64,000 nucleotides of DNA from Solirubrobacterales bacterium (GTDB lineage: Bacteria > Actinomycetota > Thermoleophilia > Solirubrobacterales > Solirubrobacteraceae). Made by a program: the position numbers and the translations under genes. Location of the stretch: contig CANJIV010000002.1 of assembly GCA_947474595.1 (NCBI GenBank), positions 1 to 64,000 on the forward strand. The letters run 5' to 3'. Positions 25,969 to 34,970 of this stretch are shown here, piece by piece (within the stretch, counting starts at the first letter, position 1; the number at the start of each line of letters is the position of its first letter). Below the pieces are notes generated by a model, which saw only the letters and a list, made by a program, of their open reading frames with translations, was not told the DNA's origin and did no database searches.

Positions 25969-27012
25969 CTAAAACGCGCGGATTGGCCGCACGAGGAAGT
26001 GGTAGTACTTGTAGATGTAGTACTCCGGGTCTTCGCCGCCGGCGTAGCCGGTGAACTGATGCCACGCGCCGATAGCATCCTTCTGTGATGACGACCAGTA
26101 GCTGCCATAGGGAGCCAATCCACCCACGTGAGAGATATCGAGCGCGTTGAGCTCGCCCAGCGAGGGCAGAAACCACCCGCCGACGCTTACGGCATTAACG
26201 GTCGGGTTGTAGAGGTTGGCAGCCCACGCTGCTGGAGCTTTAGTCGCCTTGTAGCAGGCGGCCGTTGTGACGATGGCCGTCGTATTCTGCTGGCCGTCAC
26301 CAATAGCTAATCCCCCTGCGCCAGGAATATCTACACTGCCGCAATTCCCCGCGGAGTCCACTAGCCCCCAGGCCAGCAGCGGATCCGGTGAGCCGGCAGT
26401 GGCCCAGTTAGCGGGAGCTGCCTCTAAGTAACGACAGCTCGAGCCGCAAGCCGAACCCGTCTCAGTGAACTTCCCACCCGGAGCGTAGAAGACTTTGCCG
26501 CCACCAGGGCCAACGTCACCTACCACGCATGTGGCCCGTCCGTTTGCGCACGATGGAACCGAGGAGAAAGGGATCGCCGCGACTACTGAGTGAAAAACCC
26601 AGCGCGCGCCGGGGTTAGCCTTCGTCTCTAGCCGAAACTGATACTGCACGCCGTTCTTAAGACCAGTGACCTTGTGTGAGCGCGCAGAGGATCTAAGCTC
26701 GCTTAGTCCCGACCAGCTAGGAGCCCACGCCTTGGTCGGCTGACCGTTCTTAAAGGTGTGCTTGCGCCAACTGACACCGTAGGCGGCGTGGCGGGCTCCT
26801 GATGTGGCTGTCCATTGAAGGGTGACCGACTTGTCTCCAGCGATGGCTTCAACGCCCGCCGCAGCAGAGCTAGCAAGCGGGGCCAACGGTAGCGCCGAGG
26901 CGTGAGCAGGTGCCGCGAACGCCGAGGGTGCCAAGGCGAGCGAAAGTGCAGCGACAGTGGCCAGAGAAGCCCAACGTAGCCTGCGCGCATCGTAAGTCAT
27001 TCTCTCGCCCAT
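25969..27012 (-). CDS. Secreted FnIII / DUF1566-like protein, shorter paralogue
   Basis: A 347-residue exported protein related to its neighbour at 24075. A signal peptide (hydrophobic about 13-33, AFAAPAHA) is followed by one FnIII-like unit (SVTLQWTATSGARHAAYGVSW). The C-terminal domain has GPGGGKVFYAPGG, CGSSCRYLEAAP, GWFLPSLGELNALD and YWSSSQ, and the ending VRPIRAF is nearly the same as in the neighbour. It lacks the two duplicated modules. GGAG lies about 10 bases before the ATG. Probably a cell-surface or matrix protein; the ligand is unknown. The 208-bp gap above it has an AT-rich tract (27033-27065) suited to a promoter. Confidence 0.83.
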   Translation of the reverse strand: MGERMTYDARRLRWASLATVAALSLALAPSAFAAPAHASALPLAPLASSAAAGVEAIAGDKSVTLQWTATSGARHAAYGVSWRKHTFKNGQPTKAWAPSWSGLSELRSSARSHKVTGLKNGVQYQFRLETKANPGARWVFHSVVAAIPFSSVPSCANGRATCVVGDVGPGGGKVFYAPGGKFTETGSACGSSCRYLEAAPANWATAGSPDPLLAWGLVDSAGNCGSVDIPGAGGLAIGDGQQNTTAIVTTAACYKATKAPAAWAANLYNPTVNAVSVGGWFLPSLGELNALDISHVGGLAPYGSYWSSSQKDAIGAWHQFTGYAGGEDPEYYIYKYYHFLVRPIRAF

Positions 27013-27220
27013 TTTGACTGGCTCCGATCGCAGCTATGTTGTTGTTAAGAAATTATTTAAGGTGAAGTGCAGCGAGAACATACCACCACCTCACCCATCC
27101 ATGCGGCAGATAGCCGCTTGATGGACGAATCCGATAACCGCCGGTGTTTTCTCCACGACGCCCCGCTGTGAGTCTTTGCGCGCGTCGCAGGCGCACACTG
27201 ATTTGAGCAAGTCGCTCCAG

Positions 27221-28207
27221 CTACGCCGTTGCGTCGTCGATTCTTGCCTCGAATGTGTCAACACCATCGGAGCCGTTGATGCGGATTCGTGAGAGCGTGA
27301 ACGGCATGTCTTTACGTGCGAGGCCGTAGTCGACAGTCGTGGCCCCTAGGTAGCCAGCAGCCTCGACCGCCGCAACCGCGGCGTCGTCAAACTTACCCGC
27401 GGGATAACAGAAGAAGTTGGCCTCTACTCCGAACCGACGCTTGATCTCAGCCTTTGAGTCAACTAGCTCCGAACGCACTGTTGCGCTATCGACCTGCGTT
27501 AGATCTGAGTGGTTAATAGTGTGAGAGGCAATCTCCCAGCCCGCATCGATGAGGCCCTTGACCTGAGCCGGGCTCAAGCCGCCCTGCTCTGGTTGACCCA
27601 ATACCTTTAGCTCTAGATTTAGCACGCCCGGCCAGCCGAGCTTGGCCATGACCGGCAACGCGCGTTTGTAGATCCCCTGATAGCCATCATCGAAGCTGAT
27701 CACGATGGGCTTGTCGGGAAGGTTGGCGCCGTCGTGCCAGGCGTCGTAGACCTCTTTTTCGGTGACGGCTACATAGCCCTTTTTGTCCAGAGCAGTCATC
27801 TGGCTGGCGAAGTTATCGGGGCTTACGTAGAGGTCGGGATAGGGAGCACCTGACGGTGGATCGCCGATCACGTGGTACATCAAGATCGGCACTGGCTTGT
27901 CTGGCGCCGGGGACCCTCCAGCTAACCGAGCCACAGATGTGTCAATAACGCCCGCCTTACTCTTCTTGTCTCCGTTGGTGGTGGTGGGCGCTGTGGCCTT
28001 TGGATCTTTGGCAGATCCAGTGCCAGATCCCCCAACCTTCGTGACCGCGCTCGATTGGTTTCCTGAGCCACCCCCAGCAACCGCCACGACTACCGCGACT
28101 AAAACGATTGCGGCGGCGACTATCGACAGCGCAGATAGTCGCCTTCGCCGCACTGTGGATCGCTGTCGCCCCCGCCGGGCGTCGAGTGAATCACGGTCGT
28201 GGGTCAC
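27221..28207 (-). CDS. Polysaccharide deacetylase, membrane-anchored
   Basis: Carbohydrate esterase family 4 (NodB homology) enzyme that likely removes acetyl groups from peptidoglycan or another N-acetylglucosamine polymer outside the membrane. A basic N-terminus and one transmembrane helix (about 24-44) are followed by a Gly/Ser/Thr-rich linker. The catalytic domain carries SFDDGY (catalytic base and metal aspartate), SHTINH (two metal histidines) and FCYPAG. Length is 328 residues. It overlaps the upstream gene at 28204 by 4 bp. The L,D-transpeptidase at 30151 is another wall gene nearby, which supports an envelope role. Confidence 0.9.
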   Translation of the reverse strand: MTHDRDSLDARRGRQRSTVRRRRLSALSIVAAAIVLVAVVVAVAGGGSGNQSSAVTKVGGSGTGSAKDPKATAPTTTNGDKKSKAGVIDTSVARLAGGSPAPDKPVPILMYHVIGDPPSGAPYPDLYVSPDNFASQMTALDKKGYVAVTEKEVYDAWHDGANLPDKPIVISFDDGYQGIYKRALPVMAKLGWPGVLNLELKVLGQPEQGGLSPAQVKGLIDAGWEIASHTINHSDLTQVDSATVRSELVDSKAEIKRRFGVEANFFCYPAGKFDDAAVAAVEAAGYLGATTVDYGLARKDMPFTLSRIRINGSDGVDTFEARIDDATA

Positions 28208-28869
28208 CGCGGAAGCGTCACCATTGCGAGATGGCCGTCCGCGTGCGCTTCTGCGTTTGGCACTTTGTCGGCTGAGGCCAGCTCATCCAGATTGTGCCCC
28301 TTAGCCGTCATCGTGATCGGAGTCTCGATGTCGGAGAGTGCGATCTCATAGCGGTACCAACACAGCTCCCAAGCCACGACGACCTCGACGGTTTGTGACT
28401 CCTGTTGAAAGGGATGCACTACAACCGTCGGAGCGCCGAGAGATGCGGTCACGCTGGCGATGCTCGGGGGCTGATCGCTGGCGTTAAAGATGCTCAGCGC
28501 CTCCTCTGCTCTGACCTCGTCGCTCAAGCGATGTGGCTCCAGATCGATTGACTCTCCTACATCAGCGAAGTGATCGAACTCAACGACCGGTTCAACTTCC
28601 GTCGCGACCGGCTCAGAGCCACCCTTGCGCACTCGAAATCGCCCGGGCAGATAGCGCTTGTCGCCGCGACCAGTGGGCTGCTGGCCATCAACTTGTGAGT
28701 CTGCTCGAACCCATCCCTGCTGGCGCGCGCGATCGGTGCACAACTCGCACACCTCGCGTGGCTCGCCGGCGGCTAAAAACGCGACCGGGTGCTCACCACG
28801 CAGCAAACTGCGTGCGCAGATTGTGCAGAGGATCGGAGCATCGGGAGGGCGGATCAGGCGAGGTTTCAT
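28204..28869 (-). CDS. Hypothetical protein with N-terminal CxxC pairs
   Basis: 221 residues, not a named family to me. Residues about 13-50 contain CTIC and, 27 residues later, CELC, the spacing of a zinc ribbon. The rest is acidic, with a mixed alpha/beta C-terminal part (VVVAWELCWYRYEI). A good ribosome-binding site (AAAGGAAG) precedes the ATG. It overlaps the deacetylase gene by 4 bp, so the two are translationally coupled. No signal peptide is visible, so it is likely cytoplasmic and might regulate or accompany the deacetylase. I recall similar RGEHP...CELC proteins as lineage hypotheticals in Thermoleophilia. Confidence 0.75.
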   Translation of the reverse strand: MKPRLIRPPDAPILCTICARSLLRGEHPVAFLAAGEPREVCELCTDRARQQGWVRADSQVDGQQPTGRGDKRYLPGRFRVRKGGSEPVATEVEPVVEFDHFADVGESIDLEPHRLSDEVRAEEALSIFNASDQPPSIASVTASLGAPTVVVHPFQQESQTVEVVVAWELCWYRYEIALSDIETPITMTAKGHNLDELASADKVPNAEAHADGHLAMVTLPR

Positions 28870-28953
28870 CTTCCTTTGAGCCTAGCAACTGGAATCGTCA
28901 TGAATGGGTGCTTGATTGCGGACCGGGCCGTGCAGGAGACGATCACCTGCGCC

Positions 28954-29886
28954 TCAAGCCCGAGGATGGCTCTTGGCGTAAGCGCTTCGCAACCTCTTTG
29001 ACTCAACTCGTGTGTAGATCTGCGTGGTCGATAGCGTGGCGTGTCCTAGTAGCTCCTGGATCGCTCGTAGGTCGGCACCGCCTTCGAGTAGATGTGTCGC
29101 GTAGGAGTGACGAAGCCAGTGCGGAGATACCCCTCCTTGGATGTCGGCCTTGGCGGCCCAGACCCCCAACCGTCGCCGTACATCAGAAGTCGATAGCCGT
29201 CGCCCGGCCTTAGAGAGAAACAGCGCATCCTCTGAGTCGCCTGCGTGAAGCGCCGGACGCGCCTTGGCTAGGTATCGCTCTAGCGCGGCAGCAGCGTGCT
29301 CTCCGACGGGAACGACTCTTGTTTTAGAGCCCTTGCCCTCCACCCGCACCTCTTCATCATCAAAATCTATCGCCTTGAGGTTGAGTCCCACTAGCTCTTG
29401 AGCCCGCAGCCCTGACCCATAAGCGAGCTCGAAGAGAGCGCGATCGCGGATCTCTAGCGAAGTAGTCGCGGGGATCCTGTCTAGTAGGGCGGCAACCTCG
29501 CCCGGCTTGAGCGTGCGTGGCAGAGTCTCCCCCTTGCGCGGAGCTGAGATGAGATCCGCGGGATTGTCTTCAACAATTGCGTGCTCTCGCAGCGCCCGGA
29601 AGAATGCTCTCAGTGATGCGAGCTTGCGGGCAACGGTCGTGGCTGCTAAGCCGGCCTCTGAGAGCGAAGCCGCGTAGCGACGCAGGCTACGAATGTCGAC
29701 CGTCGCGGGAAGTAGCTGGCGCTGGTCAGCCCACAGCGCAAAGCCCCGAAGATCGATCGCATAGGCCTGGCGAGTCTTCTCTGCCGCGCCGCGTCTGCGC
29801 AGATCGGCATCAAAGAGACTCAGAGCCTTAGCCCAATCATCGCTAGGCTCTACTTCCGTGGCACTTTTCTTCATCCGCACAGACAT
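28954..29886 (-). CDS. Tyrosine recombinase XerC/XerD type
   Basis: Site-specific recombinase of the Xer class, which resolves chromosome dimers at dif. At 310 residues it has the Xer size, with an N-terminal SAM-like core-binding domain (about 20-110) and the catalytic domain. All active residues are visible: Arg in GLRAQEL, Lys in GKGSKTR, HWLRH, the LGHATLS histidine and the tyrosine in TQIYTRV. It is not flanked by att-like repeats or cargo, which argues for a housekeeping Xer rather than an integrase. Which of XerC or XerD it is cannot be decided without the partner. Confidence 0.92.
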   Translation of the reverse strand: MSVRMKKSATEVEPSDDWAKALSLFDADLRRRGAAEKTRQAYAIDLRGFALWADQRQLLPATVDIRSLRRYAASLSEAGLAATTVARKLASLRAFFRALREHAIVEDNPADLISAPRKGETLPRTLKPGEVAALLDRIPATTSLEIRDRALFELAYGSGLRAQELVGLNLKAIDFDDEEVRVEGKGSKTRVVPVGEHAAAALERYLAKARPALHAGDSEDALFLSKAGRRLSTSDVRRRLGVWAAKADIQGGVSPHWLRHSYATHLLEGGADLRAIQELLGHATLSTTQIYTRVESKRLRSAYAKSHPRA

Positions 29887-29893
29887 CGGTCAA

Positions 29894-30154
29894 GTGGCTA
29901 CCCAGCGACAGTTAATTGAGGCCAAGATCGCGCCCGAAGATGGGACCCTGCCGCCAGCGCCATGGTTCCTAATCAGGGCGACTGGAGATGCGACGACGCT
30001 TTGGTATGCGGTGATGAGAAAGCAGACAAAGGGAGTGTTCATTGGCTCGCTTTGTGTTCGACACGGCCCACAACACGCCTCTCTCTTGCAAGATGGATGG
30101 CATGAGGTCGCCGTCGGCGATATCTGCGTAGAGGCCCCCGCCGAACCCGGCTAG
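29894..30154 (+). CDS. Hypothetical small protein
   Basis: A plus-strand frame fills the otherwise empty 264 bp between xer and the L,D-transpeptidase gene. From GTG 29894 it gives 86 residues. An earlier GTG at 29858 would overlap the first 29 bases of xer. The product is of ordinary composition (motifs APWFLIR, TLWYAVM, FIGSLCVRHG), soluble, and ends 4 bp into the stop region of the convergent gene. No ribosome-binding site and no family are recognised. The absence of a competing minus-strand frame supports it. Confidence 0.45.
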   Translation: MATQRQLIEAKIAPEDGTLPPAPWFLIRATGDATTLWYAVMRKQTKGVFIGSLCVRHGPQHASLLQDGWHEVAVGDICVEAPAEPG

Positions 30155-31194
30155 ACGATGTAGATGGGAGTCCCGACCGGGACTTCGTCGTAAAGCTCAA
30201 TCACGTCGCCGACCGCCATCCTCACGCACCCGTGAGAAGCTGCTGAACCCAGCGATCCGGTGTTATCGGTGCCGTGAATGCCCGCACCATCGGCGATCCC
30301 CATCCAACGCGACTTGAGCGGGTTGGCAGCCGTGCCACCTGCCACAGTAGTACCCGCCAGCTCTGCCGCCCATGGCGCGTTAGGGACGCTCCAGACCGGG
30401 TCAACTACCTTGTCTTGAATGTAGAAGAGCCCCGTGGGTGTCGGGTACTGCGGAGCACCGACTGCGACCATAAAAGTCTTGACGAGCTTGAGGTCGCGAA
30501 AGAGGCGCAGCTGGTAGGTCGAACGGTCGACGGTGATCAGGTACGGGTATTTATGGGCTAGCGTGCTGCGTGTGATCTTTGGCTTGGTGTGCGCCACCGT
30601 GGCCGTTAGGTTCCGTGATTCCGCTTGAGAAGCGAGCGCTGTAGCGATCTCGGCTCTCAGCGCAGTGGCCTTCAGCTGGCGTCCCTCATTACCCTTTTGT
30701 GGCTCCACTGCCGTCGTTGTGAAGTCCACGCTGGCGTTCTTGGGCTTACGGTTGACCTTTAAGCGGATCTGCTCAACAAAACGATTGATCGCTGCCGTCG
30801 AATAGCTAAGTTCGGGCGTTAGCGACTCGTTTAGAGAGCCTCCACTGATCGACCGCGTGGTGCGCTCCACGATTGAGCCGTCGCGGCTAGCTGCCACGGC
30901 TTCGTTGATCGATGCCTGAACATCAATCGCCAGCTTCGCCTGCTTTGGCGAAAGCGAAAACCGCCTGCCCTCGGCTTCGACGACGACGGGCGTATTGATC
31001 GCCGGAGCTAGCTTTGCGTCCAGTGCTGCCCTGGCCTGAGCGCTAGTCATGCCACCGACGCTTACTCCCCCAATCATCACGCCCTTTGCGATCTGATCGC
31101 TGGTGCTCTGGTCGTAGGCGTAAGCAGCTCCGGCTCCGATTAGTAGCGTGCAGAGGAAGCCGGCGAGCAGGAGTAAAGGTCGAGAGCCGATCAC
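30151..31194 (-). CDS. L,D-transpeptidase (YkuD) with peptidoglycan-binding-like domain
   Basis: Cross-links peptidoglycan stems 3-3 outside the membrane. A 347-residue protein with an N-terminal signal anchor (about 6-27), a repeat-type putative peptidoglycan-binding domain (IGGVSVGGMTSAQARAAL) and a C-terminal YkuD domain. The catalytic set is complete: GIHGT histidine, then SHGCVRM with the cysteine nucleophile and arginine. It starts with GTG at 31194. A 12-bp perfect palindrome (CGCTTGCAAGCG, 31235-31246) lies about 40 bp upstream; its role is unknown. Confidence 0.93.
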   Translation of the reverse strand: MIGSRPLLLLAGFLCTLLIGAGAAYAYDQSTSDQIAKGVMIGGVSVGGMTSAQARAALDAKLAPAINTPVVVEAEGRRFSLSPKQAKLAIDVQASINEAVAASRDGSIVERTTRSISGGSLNESLTPELSYSTAAINRFVEQIRLKVNRKPKNASVDFTTTAVEPQKGNEGRQLKATALRAEIATALASQAESRNLTATVAHTKPKITRSTLAHKYPYLITVDRSTYQLRLFRDLKLVKTFMVAVGAPQYPTPTGLFYIQDKVVDPVWSVPNAPWAAELAGTTVAGGTAANPLKSRWMGIADGAGIHGTDNTGSLGSAASHGCVRMAVGDVIELYDEVPVGTPIYIV

Positions 31195-31281
31195 TTGAAA
31201 GTAAAGTTTAGGCGCCCGGCGGCGGTAAGTGCGACGCTTGCAAGCGATAGTGCCGTTGGCGCGAGTCAGCCTCTGCCTGGC

Positions 31282-31854
31282 TCAGGGGCGCTGAGTAGGC
31301 AAGGTAAGCACCGGCTCTAGATTATGTGCGAGCTCAATCCAGTCACGACCAGCGATCACATCGTCTGTCTCGAGCAGCTCGACGTTCCAGGGATGCACGA
31401 TCGTTGCGGCGATCAGGCCAGCGTCTTGGGCGCGCGTGAGATTGATCGGACTGTCGTCGATCAAGATGTCGATCTCGATCTCAACACAGCGAGTGATCTT
31501 GTCGAATGAGCAGTAAAGCTCGTCGTAGGCGAGCCCGATCTTCTCTAGCCACTGCACCGTGATGTCGTGCGCGGCGGGATTACGGTGGCTAGTGATGTGG
31601 ATGAAGTGCCCCGCGGCGTGCCAAGCGCAGACGCTCTCGACAGCCTGGGGATAGGGCTCGGCCGCTAAGACCAACGCCTCTTGATGGGTCTCGGCTACGC
31701 AGGCCGCAAGCTGGGCCGGGCGCAGCTTAGTAATCCCCCAGCTGACCTGATCCTCGTAGGCCAAAGCCATCCCGAAGCGCCGCTCAGATACCCCACTTAG
31801 TTGGTCCCAGTAGTGGTGGAGGGTCGAATCAATATCGATTGCAATGCGGCTCAT
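31282..31854 (-). CDS. HAD-family 5'-nucleotidase-like phosphatase
   Basis: 190 residues with the haloacid dehalogenase motifs in order: AIDIDSTL (nucleophile and acid aspartates), ITSHR (motif II), FDKITR (motif III lysine) and ILIDDSP (motif IV). The compact size and the DIDST form resemble the 5'(3')-deoxyribonucleotidase group, so a nucleotide monophosphate is a reasonable substrate guess, but unproven. It is cytoplasmic. It ends 87 bp upstream of the transpeptidase gene. The lipoprotein gene at 31860 lies 5 bp upstream on the same strand, so they are probably cotranscribed. Confidence 0.8.
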   Translation of the reverse strand: MSRIAIDIDSTLHHYWDQLSGVSERRFGMALAYEDQVSWGITKLRPAQLAACVAETHQEALVLAAEPYPQAVESVCAWHAAGHFIHITSHRNPAAHDITVQWLEKIGLAYDELYCSFDKITRCVEIEIDILIDDSPINLTRAQDAGLIAATIVHPWNVELLETDDVIAGRDWIELAHNLEPVLTLPTQRP

Positions 31855-31859
31855 CGACT

Positions 31860-32321
31860 CTATTTGGGCTTATTGAAGTTGCCATGAGAGAGCAGATGCC
31901 ACTCGTTATCAACCTTAATAAATGAGCTTATGTAGGGCGCCGGAGTCCCGGGATAGCGAACACCGTTGACGACTAGATCAGTCTTTGCCGCATAGGCGGC
32001 GACCATCGTGTTCTCATATTGGGTGGCCCGCATGGTCGATATCGAGTAGCTGTAGAGATCCGGTAGACCGCCGATGAACTCACTCTTGCTTAGCGACTGC
32101 CCGGTCGCACGCTGTAGGCGCCAATCAGGGGTAAGGAACCTCTCTAAATCGACTTTATCTTTGCGTTTTACGTCACTAAAGAGGCGGTTGACAAGCTTGG
32201 TCGCCTGCTCATCTGACCCGGTTGCGGCTGCGCTGGGGTCGTAGCTTGTAGATCCACAAGCCGACAGGCAGGCGACCACGAGAATCGAAGCTAATAGGGC
32301 TGTTATAGGCCGACGAGTCAT
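31860..32321 (-). CDS. Putative lipoprotein with NTF2-like domain
   Basis: 153 residues from ATG 32321, chosen because a lipoprotein signal follows at once: basic MTRRP, a hydrophobic core and lipobox LSAC with cysteine 22. A GTG 15 codons earlier is possible but breaks this layout. The mature part reads as a DUF4440/SnoaL-type NTF2 fold (AFLTPDW-like helix end, YISSFIKVDNEWHLLSHGNF at the C-terminus). Such domains bind small ligands or act as scaffolds. GGAAG lies about 10 bases before the start. The function is unknown. Confidence 0.78.
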   Translation of the reverse strand: MTRRPITALLASILVVACLSACGSTSYDPSAAATGSDEQATKLVNRLFSDVKRKDKVDLERFLTPDWRLQRATGQSLSKSEFIGGLPDLYSYSISTMRATQYENTMVAAYAAKTDLVVNGVRYPGTPAPYISSFIKVDNEWHLLSHGNFNKPK

Positions 32322-32377
32322 GAGTCTTCTTCCGTTCGTAGATTGAATAGTTATGCCCCGGCGCACCTAAGCGGCCG

Positions 32378-34066
32378 TCAGCCAGTGATAGCGCCCTGGG
32401 AAGCGCTCGAAACCAGCTTGGCGTACTTGGCCATCACGCCATACTCATAAGCGGGTGGTGGCGAGACGTAATCGGCGATGCGCTGGGCAATGGTTGCGTC
32501 GTCGAGTGCGACATCAAGTCGTCGCGCGTCAACGTCGATCGTTACCTGATCGCCATCGCGGACCGCGGCAATCGGTCCACCGCGCGCCGCTTCGGGAGCA
32601 ACGTGACCAGCCATGAATCCGTGTGTTGCGCCTGAGAAACGGCCATCGGTGATTAGCGCCACATCCTCCCCTAGGCCCTCCCCAACGATCGCTGCAGTAA
32701 CTGCAAGCATCTCGCGCATTCCAGGGCCGCCAGCGGGCCCCTCATTGCGGATGACGACAACGTCTCCCTTGAGAATCTTGCCTGCGGTAACGGCCGCCAT
32801 TGTCTCCTCTTCAGACTCAAAGACCCGGGCCGGGCCGACGTGGATGCGGCGCTCGTGTCCAGCCAGCTTGACCACGCAGCCGTCGGGGGCGAGATTGCCA
32901 TGCAGAATCGCCAACCCGCCGGTCGCCTTGATCGGATTATCGAGCGGGCGAACGACCTCTTGACCAGGAGTCTCAACGGCCTCGGCTGCGTGCTCGGCGA
33001 TCGTGCGGCCGGACACCGTTGGAGCATCACCGTGAAGCAGCCCTGCTTCGTGCAGTCGGCGGGCAACCAGCCCGACTCCACCTGCGTGGTAGAGGTCTGC
33101 CGCCACGAAGCGTCCTCCGGGCTTTAGGTCGCAGAGCAGCGGGGTGCGCTCACTAACGACGTCGAAGTCATCAATCTCGAGCTCGATTCCACTCTCACGG
33201 GCGATTGCCAGCAGGTGCAAAACGCCGTTGGTGGAGCCGCCGCTGGTCGCGATTGCGGCGATCGCGTTCTCAATGCTGGCGCGAGTGATGATGTCGCTGG
33301 GGAGTTGGCCGCGTGCCAAGACATCCATTACTAGACGGCCAGCTTCAATAGCAACCTCAGCCTTATTGCCATCGACGGCCGGTACCATCGCCGATCCCAT
33401 CGCCGAAAGTCCCATTACCTCAAAGGCCATCGCCATCGTGTTGGCCGTGAACTGACCACCACAGGCTCCTACTCCCGGGGATGCAACCGACTCCAGCTCA
33501 GCGAGCTCTTCGTCGGTCATGTTCCCGGCCGCATGAGTACCAACCGCCTCAAAGACATCTTGAATCGTGACGTCCTGGCCGCGCCAGTGCCCTGGCAAGA
33601 TCGAGCCTCCGTAGAGCAGCACCGACGGAACATCTAGGCGGGCGATCCCCATCACTGCTCCGGGCAGCGTCTTGTCACAGGCTGCGAGCGCGACGATACC
33701 GTCGAACATATGACCACGGCCGACGAGCTCGATCGAATCAGCGATGATTTCGCGCGAAACCAGCGACGTCTTCATCCCTGAAGTCCCCATCGTGATGCCG
33801 TCAGAGATCGCGACCGTGTTGAACTCCATCGGCGTACCGCCAGCTTGGCGGATCCCCTCTTTGACCTTGGCGGCTAGGACGCGTAGTCCGAAGTTGCAGG
33901 GCATCGTCTCAATCCAAGTTGAGGCGACGCCGATGATTGGCTTAGACAACGCCTCGTCATCGAAGCCGATCCCCTTTAGGTAGGCCCGAGCCGGTGCTCT
34001 CTCAGGGCCTTCGGTGAGCTGACGGCTGCGGTGCTTGGGGTCTAGCTTGCGAGTAGGAGTAGTCAT
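32378..34066 (-). CDS. ilvD: Dihydroxy-acid dehydratase
   Basis: Fe-S enzyme of branched-chain amino acid synthesis. It dehydrates dihydroxyisovalerate and its methyl homologue to the 2-oxo acids. The 562-residue protein has the cluster cysteines in [14 protein letters not shown] and [12 protein letters not shown], and the C-terminal [11 protein letters not shown] loop. The DKT and GACGG signatures are exact. Its start overlaps the hypothetical gene at 34063 by 4 bp. No ilvB/N/C genes are adjacent and no leader peptide or T-box is visible. Confidence 0.96.
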   Translation of the reverse strand: MTTPTRKLDPKHRSRQLTEGPERAPARAYLKGIGFDDEALSKPIIGVASTWIETMPCNFGLRVLAAKVKEGIRQAGGTPMEFNTVAISDGITMGTSGMKTSLVSREIIADSIELVGRGHMFDGIVALAACDKTLPGAVMGIARLDVPSVLLYGGSILPGHWRGQDVTIQDVFEAVGTHAAGNMTDEELAELESVASPGVGACGGQFTANTMAMAFEVMGLSAMGSAMVPAVDGNKAEVAIEAGRLVMDVLARGQLPSDIITRASIENAIAAIATSGGSTNGVLHLLAIARESGIELEIDDFDVVSERTPLLCDLKPGGRFVAADLYHAGGVGLVARRLHEAGLLHGDAPTVSGRTIAEHAAEAVETPGQEVVRPLDNPIKATGGLAILHGNLAPDGCVVKLAGHERRIHVGPARVFESEEETMAAVTAGKILKGDVVVIRNEGPAGGPGMREMLAVTAAIVGEGLGEDVALITDGRFSGATHGFMAGHVAPEAARGGPIAAVRDGDQVTIDVDARRLDVALDDATIAQRIADYVSPPPAYEYGVMAKYAKLVSSASQGAITG

Positions 34067-34695
34067 TGGGACCAGACTTTACTGCCGTGGCTGCGCTGGA
34101 GGCGCCCACGCTCCCACTGGCCCAGGCGAACGAGGTCGCCGGCGACCTGCTTGGTATCGACCTGACGACCCGGAAGGTGCATGTTGGCACTAGCAACCAG
34201 GCGCCGCTCGTCACCGGTAAGAGCCATCCACTTTGCTAGTACGTCGTCTGATTCGGGCAGGCGTGCACTGCCAAATGGGCGACTTCGGTCGGGGAACTCG
34301 ACGCAGTACTCGCTTATGAGCTGCCCGGTCTGGGGGACGTAGGCAACGACGGGCTTGTGCGGATAGATGAGATAGGCGTAAGGCGCTGGGGCATCGCGCT
34401 CGTCCCCAGCGCGCCCCATCTCAATGCGGCCACGGGATCGGCTTTGATCCCTACCCCAGACTCTGATTAAGCCCAGTTCGCAGTACATCTCCCACTCTTC
34501 TTGATTGACGCAGGATTTCAGTAGCTCGCGGGCCCTCTGCTCGGCGCGCCGCTCGCGGCCAGGATCGTGGTCGTAGGTGGCCTCGGGACGACGAGGACGC
34601 TTGCAGCCCCTGTACCACTCTTTGGCGCTAGGACGTCCGATCTCCCAAGCTAGGGCCGAGATTACGACGGCGGTGACGAGGAGAGCGAAGATCAC
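34063..34695 (-). CDS. Conserved hypothetical protein with N-terminal membrane anchor
   Basis: 210 residues: a hydrophobic N-terminal segment (about 1-17), a basic/charged helical stretch, and a globular part with [31 protein letters not shown] and [11 protein letters not shown]. No enzyme motif is recognised. I associate this motif set with conserved hypotheticals in Thermoleophilia. It is coupled to ilvD by a 4-bp overlap and follows the small gene at 34714 by 18 bp, so thiD, 34714, 34063 and ilvD may form one transcript. Confidence 0.72.
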   Translation of the reverse strand: MIFALLVTAVVISALAWEIGRPSAKEWYRGCKRPRRPEATYDHDPGRERRAEQRARELLKSCVNQEEWEMYCELGLIRVWGRDQSRSRGRIEMGRAGDERDAPAPYAYLIYPHKPVVAYVPQTGQLISEYCVEFPDRSRPFGSARLPESDDVLAKWMALTGDERRLVASANMHLPGRQVDTKQVAGDLVRLGQWERGRLQRSHGSKVWSQ

Positions 34696-34713
34696 GGCTA
34701 GGTCGCCTAGGCG

Positions 34714-34962
34714 CTAACGGCCACCGGAGGCTTGTGGGAAGAAGATCACGCGCTCGGCGTCGCGGGGGATCTCCTCAAATGAACGGACAATCTCGGCTTC
34801 GCGACGGCCGTTGGCAGAGTCCACCGGAACCGCAGCCCACATCCCTTGATCGAGTTGTGCACGGAAGGCTTGAACCATCTCGCGCTCTTGGGCGACAACA
34901 TCAAGATCACCCTCAGCGATCAGTACCTCTCCGTATCCCGGCTTCATCCGCAAGAACTTCAC
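34714..34962 (-). CDS. Conserved small hypothetical protein
   Basis: 82 residues beginning MKFLRMKPGYGEVLIAEGD and ending in a VIFFPQA strand, with a MWAAVP motif in the middle. It is soluble, mixed alpha/beta and acidic. The composition and the strong secondary-structure pattern indicate a real gene. It lies 8 bp downstream of thiD and 18 bp upstream of the next hypothetical gene. No function can be given. Confidence 0.75.
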   Translation of the reverse strand: MKFLRMKPGYGEVLIAEGDLDVVAQEREMVQAFRAQLDQGMWAAVPVDSANGRREAEIVRSFEEIPRDAERVIFFPQASGGR

Positions 34963-34970
34963 GGGCCAAA

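Noticed and set aside
28954-29886. Xer-type recombinase as an integrase of a mobile element
   Set aside because: No att-like direct repeats, tRNA junction, excisionase or cargo genes are nearby. The size and active-site motifs fit housekeeping Xer.
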